Part shown: positions 31,549 to 39,911 of the stretch, piece by piece
Position numbering within the stretch: position 1 is the first letter of the stretch
How the letters are laid out: every line of letters starts with the position of its first letter
DNA from: CAIKNB01 sp964415965
GTDB taxonomy: Bacteria > Patescibacteriota > Patescibacteriia > 2-12-FULL-60-25
Reading direction: 5' to 3'
DNA: 64,000 nt
NCBI GenBank assembly: GCA_964415965.1
Contig: CAYQCK010000001.1
Span: forward strand, 620,001 to 684,000
The notes under the pieces: generated by a model
Told to the model about the DNA's origin: nothing
The model's database searches: none
The model's input: the letters and a program-made list of their open reading frames with translations, nothing else
Translations under genes and position numbers: made by a program

Positions 31549-32148
31549 CTATTCCGCTTCGCCGACGGCGCTGTCTTGCGCAGCCTTAAGCATAGCCGTC
31601 TGGTCATCGAATTTCACGTCGGACGGCGGATTGAAATCCGCCGCACCTGACCAGGGCTCGCAGGAATAATCCATTTTTTGCGTGAGGGTCGCTTGGACGT
31701 CGGACGTCTGGGGGGCGGAACCGGATTCCTTGCCGGCCAGCTCGAGTTCGGACAGCTTGAATTTGGTCCCCTTGTCCTTCATCACGCTGCTCCAGGTGTA
31801 GAACCATTCGCCGTCGGACACGGAATTGAAGACGTACTCTTTTCCCTCCTCTATCAAGCCCATGATCTTCACCTCTTGCCGGAATTTCTTGCCGTCGACG
31901 TAGACCACGCCGCCCGAATCCTTGTCCTGTTCGGGATTTTTCCAGGTGCACTTCTGCAGACCCTGACTGGCCATCAGATCGGCTAATGTCGAACCCGTGG
32001 TCTTTTTGCCGGTTTCGACCGACGTCGCCGCACGCTCAGCCGCGGGCCGGGTCTGTTCCGCGGCCTTAGGGACGGCCGGTTCCTGACCCGAAAAACATCC
32101 GGCACCGAACAAAGCGACCAAGAAAAGAGGAAGGATGGCTTTTTTCAT
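31549..32148 (-). CDS. Lipoprotein of unknown function, 199 aa
   Basis: A signal peptide ends LFGAGC (lipobox, Cys18), followed by an Ala/Pro/Glu-rich tether to about 50. The folded part (about 55-175) has two Cys (about 67 and 161) and alternating strands (GVVYVDGKKFRQEVKIM..., EYVFNSVSDGEWFYTWS), somewhat like outer-surface LolA/DUF4412-type lipid- or ligand-binding proteins. A TATAAT box lies about 27 bases before the ATG, so this message would have a short leader. The role is unknown. Confidence 0.75.
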   Translation of the reverse strand: MKKAILPLFLVALFGAGCFSGQEPAVPKAAEQTRPAAERAATSVETGKKTTGSTLADLMASQGLQKCTWKNPEQDKDSGGVVYVDGKKFRQEVKIMGLIEEGKEYVFNSVSDGEWFYTWSSVMKDKGTKFKLSELELAGKESGSAPQTSDVQATLTQKMDYSCEPWSGAADFNPPSDVKFDDQTAMLKAAQDSAVGEAE

Positions 32149-32244
32149 AAATATATCGAATGAATGATGCCCGGATTATAACCGCCTTTCAGGACAAATG
32201 CCAAAAACTCATTCAGCTTATCCAACGCCCAAGCCCGACAATAC

Positions 32245-32266
32245 AAAAACCCGCCTTGCGGCGGAT
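32245..32266 (-). terminator. Terminator after tRNA-Glu
   Basis: Minus strand ATCCGCC-GCAA-GGCGGGT followed by TTTTG, seven bases after the encoded CCA. Confidence 0.75.
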
Positions 32267-32273
32267 TTTCGTT

Positions 32274-32348
32274 TGGTAGCGCCTACGGGAATCGAACCCG
32301 TCTTACATGGATGAGAACCATGTGTCCTAGCCGATAGACGAAGGCGCC
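32274..32348 (-). tRNA. tRNA-Glu (anticodon CTC)
   Basis: Acceptor GGCGCCT/AGGCGCT (first pair G-T), anticodon stem CATGG/CCATG around TTCTCAT, T-arm CGGGTTCGATTCCCG, discriminator A and encoded CCA. It lies directly downstream of murF on the same strand. Confidence 0.93.
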
Positions 32349-32359
32349 GCGTTCTATTT

Positions 32360-33670
32360 TCAGGGCCGCGCCAGCCAGTCCGGAGTATGCCTGACGAGCA
32401 GCTTCGCCGCCAAGTCGGGACGGGCCATGAGCTCTTTGGTGATGCGCTCCATGCGCGTCCCTTGGGAGCCTTTGATGAGCACGACATCCTTTTCATGCAG
32501 CCGTTCCTGTATGAACAGTCCGGCATCCGTGCTCTTCGCGAAGGTGAAGACCTTCTCTTCCGGCATCCCCGCTTCCCGCGCCCCTTTGGCGACGATGTGC
32601 GCGAGTGTACCACAGGCCACCAATAAGTCAAGCCCGGAATCCGCCGCCGCTTTCCCCATGTCGAGATGCGCCTGCTCGCTCAAGCTGCCGAGTTCGAGCA
32701 TGTCGCCCAAAGCGGCGATGCGCTTGGCGCCGGCTTCGACCGGGAACTCGAGGAGGTCGTGGATAGCCGAGAGCGCGGCCAGCGGCGAGGAGTTGTAGCT
32801 GTCGTCTATGAGCCAAGTCCGTTTGATGCCCGGGATCAGGCGCATGCGGCCCGGCATGCCATGGAAATCCAAGACTAGGCGCTTGACGGCTTGGCCAAGG
32901 TCGCCGCCTGTCGCCCTGACCACGGCCAGCGCCGCGGCGACGGACAAGGCTTGCGGCCGGCCGACCGTCCCGGTCAGGGTCAGGTTCAAGTCTTCGTGCC
33001 CGATCCGGAACTTCAGGCGGACGCCCGAGGCCTCGGTGCGGACAGGGTCCAGGTTGACCTCGAACTCCAACAGGTCGACATCCGGCGCTTCATACCTACC
33101 GAATGAGGTTTTCTTGATCGTGAGCTGTTCGCAGATCTCCTTGACCCGCGGATCATCCGAATTGTAGACGGCGATGCCATCCTGGGGCAGCATCGACACG
33201 ATGGCGGCCTCTTCCTTGGCTACGTTCTCGACGCTCCCGAAGAATTCCGTGTGCTCCGGACCAATGGCCGTGAAGACGCCGATTTTAGGTTCGACCATCT
33301 TCATCAACCTGGCCATGTCGCCCGGCCGGTCGGTCCCGAGCTCGAGCACGAACGTCTTGGCCCGCAAGCGCGTGACGCCGACCGCGCCCAGCGTCGCCTT
33401 AGCCAAGAGGCCGAGCCATTTGGCCGGCGACTTGCCCGGCATGCCGCTGCCGAAAATCGTCATCGGGACGCCTAGATCGTTATTGAAATTCTTGTCCGAC
33501 ATCACGACCCCGCTGCCCTTTTCGTTCGCGCCGAGCGCGATGCCGACCGCCGACCTGGTCGACGTCTTGCCCACCGACCCGGCGACGCCGATGATGAGCG
33601 GCTTATCCCGTTTGACCGCGGCCCGGACGCATTTGCCCAAATACCTTTCGAGGGTTTGTTGGAGTGGCAT
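32360..33670 (-). CDS. murF: UDP-MurNAc-tripeptide--D-Ala-D-Ala ligase MurF
   Basis: Adds D-Ala-D-Ala to UDP-MurNAc-tripeptide, the last cytoplasmic step of the stem peptide. 436 residues. ATP loop GVAGSVGKTST near 29-39; central domain with the TAIGPEHTEFFGSVENVAKEEA block and YNSDDP; C-terminal domain with IDDSYNSSPLAALSAI and GDMLELGSLSEQAH, both typical of MurF rather than MurC/D/E. The N-terminal substrate domain is short (about 25 residues before the P-loop), so it is a trimmed version. It follows ftsI by 2 bases. Confidence 0.92.
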   Translation of the reverse strand: MPLQQTLERYLGKCVRAAVKRDKPLIIGVAGSVGKTSTRSAVGIALGANEKGSGVVMSDKNFNNDLGVPMTIFGSGMPGKSPAKWLGLLAKATLGAVGVTRLRAKTFVLELGTDRPGDMARLMKMVEPKIGVFTAIGPEHTEFFGSVENVAKEEAAIVSMLPQDGIAVYNSDDPRVKEICEQLTIKKTSFGRYEAPDVDLLEFEVNLDPVRTEASGVRLKFRIGHEDLNLTLTGTVGRPQALSVAAALAVVRATGGDLGQAVKRLVLDFHGMPGRMRLIPGIKRTWLIDDSYNSSPLAALSAIHDLLEFPVEAGAKRIAALGDMLELGSLSEQAHLDMGKAAADSGLDLLVACGTLAHIVAKGAREAGMPEEKVFTFAKSTDAGLFIQERLHEKDVVLIKGSQGTRMERITKELMARPDLAAKLLVRHTPDWLARP

Positions 33671-33672
33671 AT

Positions 33673-35496
33673 TCAGTTCGTTTTAGTCGATGAAGTGGAT
33701 GAGGCGGAAGACGGCGCGATTTGGGTTTTCGGCGGCTCCGGCTTGTAGTTGACCGGCCGTTCAGGCTGGACCTGGAGGTATGTAAGCAGATATTTTGCCA
33801 TCTCGCCAAATACCGGACCGGCCGAGGCTTCGGCCCACTGGACGTCGCGCGGGTGCTCGATCCTGACCAGCATGACGAATTTGGGATCGTTGGCCGGCGC
33901 GTAGCCCGCGAACGAACCGATCGTCAGGTCGGGTTCGTAGCCCAATCCGTTCTTTTTCGGCACCTGGGCGGTGCCGGTCTTGCCCGCCACCCAGTAACCC
34001 GGGACGCCGGCTTTTTTGCCGTGTCCGTTCTCCACGACCGAGACGAGCATGCCGCTGACCAGGCGCGCCGCGCGCGGCGTGATCGGCTGCCCCAAGACGA
34101 GCGGCTTTGTCTTTTCGCGGCGGCCGTCGGGATGGATTATCTCGTCCACGATGTACGGCCGCAGCAGCTTGCCGCCGTTCGCGAGCGACGCGTACGCCGA
34201 GGTCAGCTGGATGGGCGTCGCGGTCATGCCTTGCCCGAACGAGATGGTGGCGGCGAAAATGCTTCCTTTCTTGTCCAGCGCCGCGACGTTACCCTTGCTT
34301 TCCGGCGTCAGCTCGATTCCCGTCTTGGTCCCGAAACCGAAACCGAGCGTGTATTTGCGGAAAAGCTCCTTGCCGAGCTGGCGTTGCACGAAGATGGTGC
34401 CGGTGTTGAGGGATTCGTCGAGGACCTCGATCATCGACTTGACGCCGTGGGCCAAGCCGTCGGAATTCTTGATCTTGAAGTCGTCGATCTCTTCCACGCC
34501 CTTGTCGACATAGGTCGTCTTGGGCGAGATCTTCCCCGCGTCCAGGCCGGCCGCCATGGTGAAGGCCTTGAAGATCGAGCCCGGCTCGTAGGCTTCGAAC
34601 GTCGCCGGATTGTTCAGCACGGACAGGTCGGTTATCTTGCCGTATTCGGCCGGATCGAAATCCGGAGCCGAACACATGGCCCAGACGGCACCGGTCTGCG
34701 GATCCATGACGACGATAGTGCCGCTGTCGGCGCTGTGGCGCCTGACCGCGTTCTGGATGGTCACGCAGGCCTGGTATTGGATGGCCGGATCTATGGTCAG
34801 GACCACGTCCGAACCCGAGACCGCTTCCTTCAGCTCGAGGGCTCCAGTCACGATGCGCCGGCCGCTCGCGTCCTTTTCGGCCGCCAGCTCGCCCGCCCGC
34901 CCCGCGAGCAGCTTTTCGAGCGAGCCCTCGGCGCCGTACAGGCCCTTCGGCTGCCCATTCTCGTCCTGCCCGACGAAGCCGATGAGTTGACCTCCCAGGT
35001 TCTTCTCCGGGTAGAACCGCGCCTGGCTTTTGACGAAACCTATCCCGGGCAGCTTCTTGGATTTCAGCGCGTCCACCTTGTCCTGGTCCAAATCTTGCGC
35101 GATCTTCTCGTAAGGGTCATTCGGATCCTTGGTGAGTTTGGCCACCAGGTCGACGTCCGGCAGATTCAGGACCGCCGACAGCTCGTGGGCGACGGCGACC
35201 GGGTCCTTCATCTCCTTGGGTACGGCGTAGACCTGCCATGACAGGCGATTGGTCGCCAGCGGACGCAGTCGCCCGTCTGCGCGATCCCTGACCAGGATCT
35301 GGCCCCGGTTCGGCATGAGCTTGGTCTGCAGGTCATGCTGGTCCGAAGCCAGCAAGGCGTAGAGCCCGTATTCCATTATCTGGAGGTAGCCGAGGCGCAG
35401 GACGATGGCCGCCGCGGCGCACAAAAAGAAGGCCTTGAGCCAGGTGAAGCGCTTGTCCGTCTGCCCGCCGTTGTTCTGCCTGCCCCGGTTGAACAT
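33673..35496 (-). CDS. ftsI: Division transpeptidase FtsI / class B penicillin-binding protein
   Basis: Cross-links septal peptidoglycan outside the membrane. 607 residues: one anchor helix at about 21-41, pedestal region, then the transpeptidase domain with all three active-site motifs, Ser307 in PGSIFK, the SLN triad in DESLNTG, and Lys506 in AGKTGTAQ. No PASTA repeats follow. It is sandwiched between a TM-anchored unknown protein and murF with tiny gaps, as in a reduced division/cell-wall cluster. FtsW lies 25 kb away in this window. Confidence 0.93.
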   Translation of the reverse strand: MFNRGRQNNGGQTDKRFTWLKAFFLCAAAAIVLRLGYLQIMEYGLYALLASDQHDLQTKLMPNRGQILVRDRADGRLRPLATNRLSWQVYAVPKEMKDPVAVAHELSAVLNLPDVDLVAKLTKDPNDPYEKIAQDLDQDKVDALKSKKLPGIGFVKSQARFYPEKNLGGQLIGFVGQDENGQPKGLYGAEGSLEKLLAGRAGELAAEKDASGRRIVTGALELKEAVSGSDVVLTIDPAIQYQACVTIQNAVRRHSADSGTIVVMDPQTGAVWAMCSAPDFDPAEYGKITDLSVLNNPATFEAYEPGSIFKAFTMAAGLDAGKISPKTTYVDKGVEEIDDFKIKNSDGLAHGVKSMIEVLDESLNTGTIFVQRQLGKELFRKYTLGFGFGTKTGIELTPESKGNVAALDKKGSIFAATISFGQGMTATPIQLTSAYASLANGGKLLRPYIVDEIIHPDGRREKTKPLVLGQPITPRAARLVSGMLVSVVENGHGKKAGVPGYWVAGKTGTAQVPKKNGLGYEPDLTIGSFAGYAPANDPKFVMLVRIEHPRDVQWAEASAGPVFGEMAKYLLTYLQVQPERPVNYKPEPPKTQIAPSSASSTSSTKTN

Positions 35497-35498
35497 AC

Positions 35499-36578
35499 TC
35501 AGTACTGTTGGTTCTTCTTGCGCAGCATCTCCTCGTAATAAATCTCGAAAAGATCGGTTTCCTTTTCGTTTATCATCTTTCCGGTCGAAGTCGATACGGT
35601 ATTCTTGGCGCCGAAGTTCGTTCCGGTCGCGCCGCCGGGCAAGGTCCGCAATTTAGCCTGGGGCAGCGTCGCCCGCTGCTGGGCCTTCAGGACGGCGGCC
35701 GAGGTCACGTCTTTGGATTTCTCCGGGATGCCGATGTTCACCTTTTGGCCGTGACCGGACAAGCCCAGGGAAAAGGCTATTTTCCGGATCCCTTTGCCGG
35801 TCTCGTCGAGCTGGTCGAATTCGCCCCTGAGAAAAAGCGGCTGCCGCGTGGCCGCATCCAAAGTCAGCTCGAAGCGCCCGGAAGCTAAACTTGCCGCCGC
35901 CGTTGCCGCCCAGCCATGTTCTTCAGGTGTTGGATTGTCCCCCATCCATGACCGGACAAGCGTCAGCAGGACCGGTTCGATTGACTTCTTGTCGACCCTG
36001 AAGGTCACCTTGACCGTTTGGCGGCCTTCGTCCATACCCCGGACCAAACCGGAAACCGGGACGAGAGCCGGGATGACGAAAGCCACGTCACGTTTGAGCG
36101 CTTCGTTCTCGCCGTTCGCGATGGCTTTCGGGAATCCTTTTTCGTTCAGGAAGGCGTCGCGGCCTACGACCAGGAAGGTCTCGTCGCTCGGGTCGTTCGA
36201 CAGGCTTTGGGCGTACCGTCTAAGCTCAGGGCTCACGCTGCGCGGACGCAACGCCAAGCTATCGCTCTCGACGACGACGTCTCCGGTCTGGTTCTGGCCT
36301 CCGGCCGAAGAGGCACCGACGCGGAGCACGCCAAGCGCCCGCGGCCGCGTCCAGGATTTGAGGTCGACCTGGCCGGAAAAACCGAAGCCCGTGGTCGTCC
36401 GGGACGCCGGGTCGGTCCAACTGACTTCCAGGTTGAGGGATTTGGCCGTCTTCAGCCCGAGCAGGGCAGTGAAACCGTCACGCAACGCCTTTTCCGGGGT
36501 GTCGCGCAGGAACCACCATAAGGCGAAGCCTCCGCCGATCAACAGCGCCAAAAATATGGCCGCCCATATCCGCTTCAT
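35499..36578 (-). CDS. Membrane-anchored unknown protein, first gene of the ftsI-murF operon
   Basis: 359 residues from ATG 36578; GTG two codons earlier is less likely because a TGC-TATCCT extended -10 box stands 7 bases before the ATG. One helix (about 3-24) then an extracytoplasmic domain rich in strands (FGFSGQVDLKSW..., VKVTFRVDKKSIEPVLLTLV, GRFELTLDAATRQPLFLRGEF). The C-terminal 60 residues are low complexity. The layout recalls lipoprotein-like substrate-binding or scaffold proteins. Co-transcription with ftsI suggests a division or wall role, which is an inference. Confidence 0.7.
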   Translation of the reverse strand: MKRIWAAIFLALLIGGGFALWWFLRDTPEKALRDGFTALLGLKTAKSLNLEVSWTDPASRTTTGFGFSGQVDLKSWTRPRALGVLRVGASSAGGQNQTGDVVVESDSLALRPRSVSPELRRYAQSLSNDPSDETFLVVGRDAFLNEKGFPKAIANGENEALKRDVAFVIPALVPVSGLVRGMDEGRQTVKVTFRVDKKSIEPVLLTLVRSWMGDNPTPEEHGWAATAAASLASGRFELTLDAATRQPLFLRGEFDQLDETGKGIRKIAFSLGLSGHGQKVNIGIPEKSKDVTSAAVLKAQQRATLPQAKLRTLPGGATGTNFGAKNTVSTSTGKMINEKETDLFEIYYEEMLRKKNQQY

Positions 36579-36585
36579 GGCCACA

Positions 36586-36594
36586 AGGATAGCA
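36586..36594 (-). promoter_or_regulatory. Extended -10 promoter of the ftsI-murF operon
   Basis: Minus strand TGC-TATCCT, 7 bases before ATG 36578; -35 not evident. Confidence 0.45.
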
Positions 36595-36621
36595 GGAATG
36601 CGCCCATTTCTGTAGAGCCGG

Positions 36622-37896
36622 TCAGCGCGGAAAATCGAGGTATTTGCGGCCCCGCAATTTCTCCGGGAGACACTCCTGGTCGACCGGACGGCTGAAGCTG
36701 GGATTGTATTTGTAGCCCTTGCCGTAGCCCAATTCCTGCATGAGCTTGGTCGGCGCGTTCCGGATATGGAGCGGCACGGGCTCGTTGGGCGAATTCCGGA
36801 TGTCGTCGGCGACCTGGCCGTAAGCCAGGTAAAGCGCGTTCGATTTCGGGGCTCGCGCCAGGTAAGCCACGACCTGCGCCAAGATGACGTTGCATTCCGG
36901 CAAACCGATGAAATGCGCCGCCTGATAGCCGGCCACTGCCTGGGTCAAGGCGCCGGGATCGGCCAAGCCGACGTCTTCGGAGGCGAACCTGACCAGGCGC
37001 CGGGCGACGTAGAGCGGATCCTCGCCGCTTTCGAGCATCCTGCCCAGCCAATATAGCGCCGCATTGGCGTCAGAACCGCGCATGGACTTATGGAGCGCCG
37101 AGATGATGTTGTAATGCTCCTCGCCAGCCTTGTCGTAAAGGACATGTGTCCGTTGGAGGAGCGCTTTCAGGTCCTCGCTCTTCAGGACGAGCTTCTTCAT
37201 GGCGCCGGTCTGCGACTGGGCGGCCTTGACCAGGAACTCCAGGGTGTTCAGGGCGATCCTGGCATCCCCGTCCGCCACGACCGCGATCTCGTCCGCCACC
37301 TGCTCGGGCAATTCGATGGCCAGCTTGCCATAACCCCTTTCCGGGTCGCCCAAGGCTCGCCTCACGAGGGATTTGATGTCGTCCGGCTCCAGCTTCTTCA
37401 GGACGAACACCTTGCATCTCGAAAGCAAGGCGGAATTCACCTCGAAGCTCGGGTTCTCGGTCGTGGCGCCGATGAGGATCATGGTCCCGTCTTCGACATG
37501 CGGCAGGAAGGCATCCTGTTGGCTTTTATTGAAACGGTGGATCTCGTCGATAAACAGGATGGTGCGCTGCGACCTGAAGTCGAGCAGGTTCTCGGCCTCG
37601 CGGATGACCTGGCGCACCTCGGCCACGCCCGACGTCACGGCCGACAGCTGCGAAAAACTCATGCCCGAGACGTTGGCGATGACTTTGGCCAGGGTGGTCT
37701 TGCCTGAGCCCGGCGGCCCCCAAAAGATCATGGACGGCACGTTGCCGGACTCGATCATGGTGCGGAACACGGAATCCGGCTTGACCAGTTCCTGCTGGCC
37801 CACGACTTCGGCGAAAGACTGCGGACGCATCCTGTCGGCCAAGGGCGCGAATTTCCTGCGTCGGGCTTCGTTCGCGGCGTCAAACAAGGTAGCCAT
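36622..37896 (-). CDS. rarA: Replication-associated recombination protein RarA (MgsA)
   Basis: AAA+ ATPase acting at stalled replication forks, 424 residues from ATG 37896. Walker A GPPGSGKTT near 60-68, Walker B TILFIDEIHRFNKSQQDAFLP, sensor-1 ATTENPSFEVNSALLSRCKVF, then the tetramerisation region with HKSMRGSDANAALYWLGRMLESGEDP and the C-terminal VPLHIRNAPTKLMQELGYGKGYKYNP, all characteristic of RarA rather than RuvB or DnaX. A near-consensus promoter stands with its -10 eight bases before the ATG, which supports this start over the TTG three codons upstream. Confidence 0.95.
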   Translation of the reverse strand: MATLFDAANEARRRKFAPLADRMRPQSFAEVVGQQELVKPDSVFRTMIESGNVPSMIFWGPPGSGKTTLAKVIANVSGMSFSQLSAVTSGVAEVRQVIREAENLLDFRSQRTILFIDEIHRFNKSQQDAFLPHVEDGTMILIGATTENPSFEVNSALLSRCKVFVLKKLEPDDIKSLVRRALGDPERGYGKLAIELPEQVADEIAVVADGDARIALNTLEFLVKAAQSQTGAMKKLVLKSEDLKALLQRTHVLYDKAGEEHYNIISALHKSMRGSDANAALYWLGRMLESGEDPLYVARRLVRFASEDVGLADPGALTQAVAGYQAAHFIGLPECNVILAQVVAYLARAPKSNALYLAYGQVADDIRNSPNEPVPLHIRNAPTKLMQELGYGKGYKYNPSFSRPVDQECLPEKLRGRKYLDFPR

Positions 37897-37904
37897 ATGG
37901 AACA

Positions 37905-37933
37905 AATATAGAACGGGTCGCCCCGCCTGTCAA
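37905..37933 (-). promoter_or_regulatory. Promoter of rarA, consensus-like and abutting the start codon
   Basis: Minus strand TTGACA, exactly 17 bases, TATATT, 8 bases, ATG. Clearest case of a predicted leaderless message in the window. Confidence 0.8.
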
Positions 37934-37951
37934 AATCATGCCAGTCCGCGT

Positions 37952-38638
37952 TCAAGCCCCGTACCGACGCTGCCGTTCCGCGAATTCAGACAGCGCCCGA
38001 TCCAATTCCGCGGCATCGAAATCCGGCCAATGCTTGTCGGTCCAATAGAGTTCGCTGTACACACCTTGCCAGGTCAAAAAACCCGACAGACGCTCTTCGC
38101 CCGACGTCCTGACGATGAGGTCCGGCTCAGGCATCTCGGGCCAATACATGCGCGACGCGACCGCGGCCTCGGTGACGTCTTCCGCGGCGACGCCGTCTTC
38201 GACCAGCTTCCGGCAAGCGTCCACGATCTCGGCGCGACCTCCGTAGTTGATGCACAGGGTCAGCGTCGCCTCCGAATTTACCGCGGTCGCCTTTTCCGCG
38301 GATTCGATGGCGCGCTGGATCGACGGGCGGAGTCCTTCCCGGCGTCCGATGACCCTGAGCCTCAAACCCTGCCGGGCGAATTCGCCCAGTTCGTCGGTCA
38401 GCGCCTTCTCGAAGAGGTCCATCAGGTAGCCGACTTCGTCATCGGCGCGCTTCCAATTTTCCGTGGAGAAAGCGAAGACCGTCAGGTGCGTGATGCCGCG
38501 CGCCAGGCATTCGGGCCCGATCAGCTTCAGCCGTTCATATCCTGCGCGATGGCCTTCATGCGGGGGCAATCCCCTTTCCTTCGCCCAGCGTCTGTTGCCG
38601 TCCATGATGACGGCCAGGTGTTTCACTTCTTTTCCCAT
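37952..38638 (-). CDS. uppS: Undecaprenyl diphosphate synthase (cis-prenyltransferase)
   Basis: Builds the C55 lipid carrier from FPP and IPP. 228 residues from ATG 38638. Family blocks are present: HLAVIMDGNRRWAKERG at 7-23 with Asp13, GHRAGYERL, FAFSTENWKR, then LCINYGGRAEIVDACRK, and the closing PEPDLIVRTSGEERLSGFLTWQ with the Arg-x-Ser-Gly-Glu substrate motif. The frame upstream to 38677 lacks the motif block and crosses the promoter. The promoter (TTGCCA-17-TAATTT, 7 bases to ATG) again predicts no 5' leader. Pairs functionally with uppP at 26258. Confidence 0.95.
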   Translation of the reverse strand: MGKEVKHLAVIMDGNRRWAKERGLPPHEGHRAGYERLKLIGPECLARGITHLTVFAFSTENWKRADDEVGYLMDLFEKALTDELGEFARQGLRLRVIGRREGLRPSIQRAIESAEKATAVNSEATLTLCINYGGRAEIVDACRKLVEDGVAAEDVTEAAVASRMYWPEMPEPDLIVRTSGEERLSGFLTWQGVYSELYWTDKHWPDFDAAELDRALSEFAERQRRYGA

Positions 38639-38645
38639 AACAAAG

Positions 38646-38674
38646 AAATTACCAGCCCTTGTCCGGGCTGGCAA
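38646..38674 (-). promoter_or_regulatory. Promoter of uppS
   Basis: Minus strand TTGCCA, 17 bases, TAATTT, 7 bases to the ATG at 38638. Confidence 0.65.
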
Positions 38675-38690
38675 CATCGTTGGCGGAATA

Positions 38691-39722
38691 TCATTGTCCG
38701 CGCGACGTCGGGGTCACCGTCTCCGTGGCCGGGGCGGCCGTGGGCGGAGCCGCCATCGTCGGCGAGGCCGTCTCTTGGGTGAATCCGCCGCCGCTCGTGA
38801 TCAGGCACTGGTTGCGGCAGGTACCGTATCCGGAATTGCAGAATTCCAATGCCTGGATGTTGTCACCGGCGGCGTTCCGACAGGCCAGGAACGAGCGCGT
38901 GCAGTCGTTCTCGCAGACGATGTTCTCAGCCGCCGCCTGGGGCACTGTTCCGGATGCGGATGCGGATGCGCCCGCGCACGCCGTTTCTTCGCAGGCTTTT
39001 TTGCTTTGGGCGCACTCGGACAGGGCCGAGGAATTCAAGCGGTTGGCCTGGCGGCAGACCGTGAAGTCGCGCGCGCACTGGTTGCGGCAGGTGTCCGGCG
39101 GCAAAACGGCTTCAGCGGTTGTCCGACCGCTCCTTGGACAGAGGGATTTCAGACAGGTTTCGTTCGATTTTTTGCAGGCGGCCGCCAGGAGACCGTCGGT
39201 TCCGGCTCCCTTGACGCAAGCGCCGAGTTGGATGGCGCAGGTGGTGTCGCACGCCAAGGCGTCGGTCGTCGGTCGACACAGCCTGGCGCAAGATTCGACT
39301 CGGCTCTGGCAGGCGGATGAGTTCACCCCGCCCGTGCCCGTCAGGCCAGCCGTCGTCGGACGAGCCGCCGTCGGAGCCGCGAAACACGTGGCTGTCGATC
39401 TCCGGCAGGTATCCAGGCATTCGGCAACGCCCGGGGAAGTGGCCACCGGGTCGGCGTCTGACAGGTAGACCGTCTCCAAGCGGCTGCTCATCGAATCCAG
39501 TTTGCTGTTGACCAGATCGAGCCGTCCGCGCAAGACCTCGACATCGTCCTTGATAGCCCTAAGCGAATAGCTTACCCCGCCCAAATCCAATGCTCCAGTC
39601 GTCGTGCCGTCGCCGATCGCGTAGACGTAGAAGGGCGCCGCGACGATCATCGCCAAAGCCGTCATGACGACGCTCAGGCCCGCGTCTTCCGCCAGCTTCC
39701 TCTGGAGCTTTTTGGATGGCAT
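38691..39722 (-). CDS. Cys-rich secreted protein with repeated Cys-x3-Cys helices
   Basis: 343 residues from ATG 39722. One hydrophobic segment (about 17-38) is a signal or anchor. A short coiled coil follows (RAIKDDVEVLRGRLDLVNSK), then about 240 residues with some 25 Cys arranged in paired units such as CLDTCRRSTATC, CQSRVESCARLC, CDTTCAIQLGAC, CRNQCARDFTVC, CENDCTRSFLAC and CNSGYGTCRNQC. The tail is Thr/Pro/Ala-rich. The Cys-x3-Cys-x6-Cys spacing resembles disulfide-linked alpha-hairpins. I know no named bacterial family with this pattern. Exported, disulfide-stabilised surface protein is the safest reading. Confidence 0.75.
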   Translation of the reverse strand: MPSKKLQRKLAEDAGLSVVMTALAMIVAAPFYVYAIGDGTTTGALDLGGVSYSLRAIKDDVEVLRGRLDLVNSKLDSMSSRLETVYLSDADPVATSPGVAECLDTCRRSTATCFAAPTAARPTTAGLTGTGGVNSSACQSRVESCARLCRPTTDALACDTTCAIQLGACVKGAGTDGLLAAACKKSNETCLKSLCPRSGRTTAEAVLPPDTCRNQCARDFTVCRQANRLNSSALSECAQSKKACEETACAGASASASGTVPQAAAENIVCENDCTRSFLACRNAAGDNIQALEFCNSGYGTCRNQCLITSGGGFTQETASPTMAAPPTAAPATETVTPTSRGQ

Positions 39723-39744
39723 ATCTTTGCGCCGATTATAACAC

Positions 39745-39771
39745 AAAAACCGCGCTTGACGCACGGTTTTT
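39745..39771 (-). terminator. Terminator after tRNA-Pro
   Basis: Minus strand AAAACCGTGC / GCGCGGTTTT (one G-T pair) then T and G; it directly precedes a TATAAT box (39740-39735) that may serve the Cys-rich gene. Confidence 0.65.
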
Positions 39772-39774
39772 GTC

Positions 39775-39850
39775 TGGTCGGGCTAGTGGGACTCGAACCC
39801 ACGGCCTCATCGTCCCGAACGATGCGCGCTACCAACTGCGCTATAGCCCG
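39775..39850 (-). tRNA. tRNA-Pro (anticodon CGG)
   Basis: Acceptor CGGGCTA/TAGCCCG, D-arm GCGCAGTTGGTAGCGC, anticodon stem CATCG/CGATG around TTCGGGA, T-arm GTGGGTTCGAGTCCCAC, discriminator A and encoded CCA. C1-G72 pairing, as expected for bacterial tRNA-Pro. Confidence 0.95.
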
Positions 39851-39911
39851 AAACTCTCCTTTTAGCCGCCCAAGATTAGCAAATCCCCCGCGGCATGGCA
39901 AGTCCCTACGT

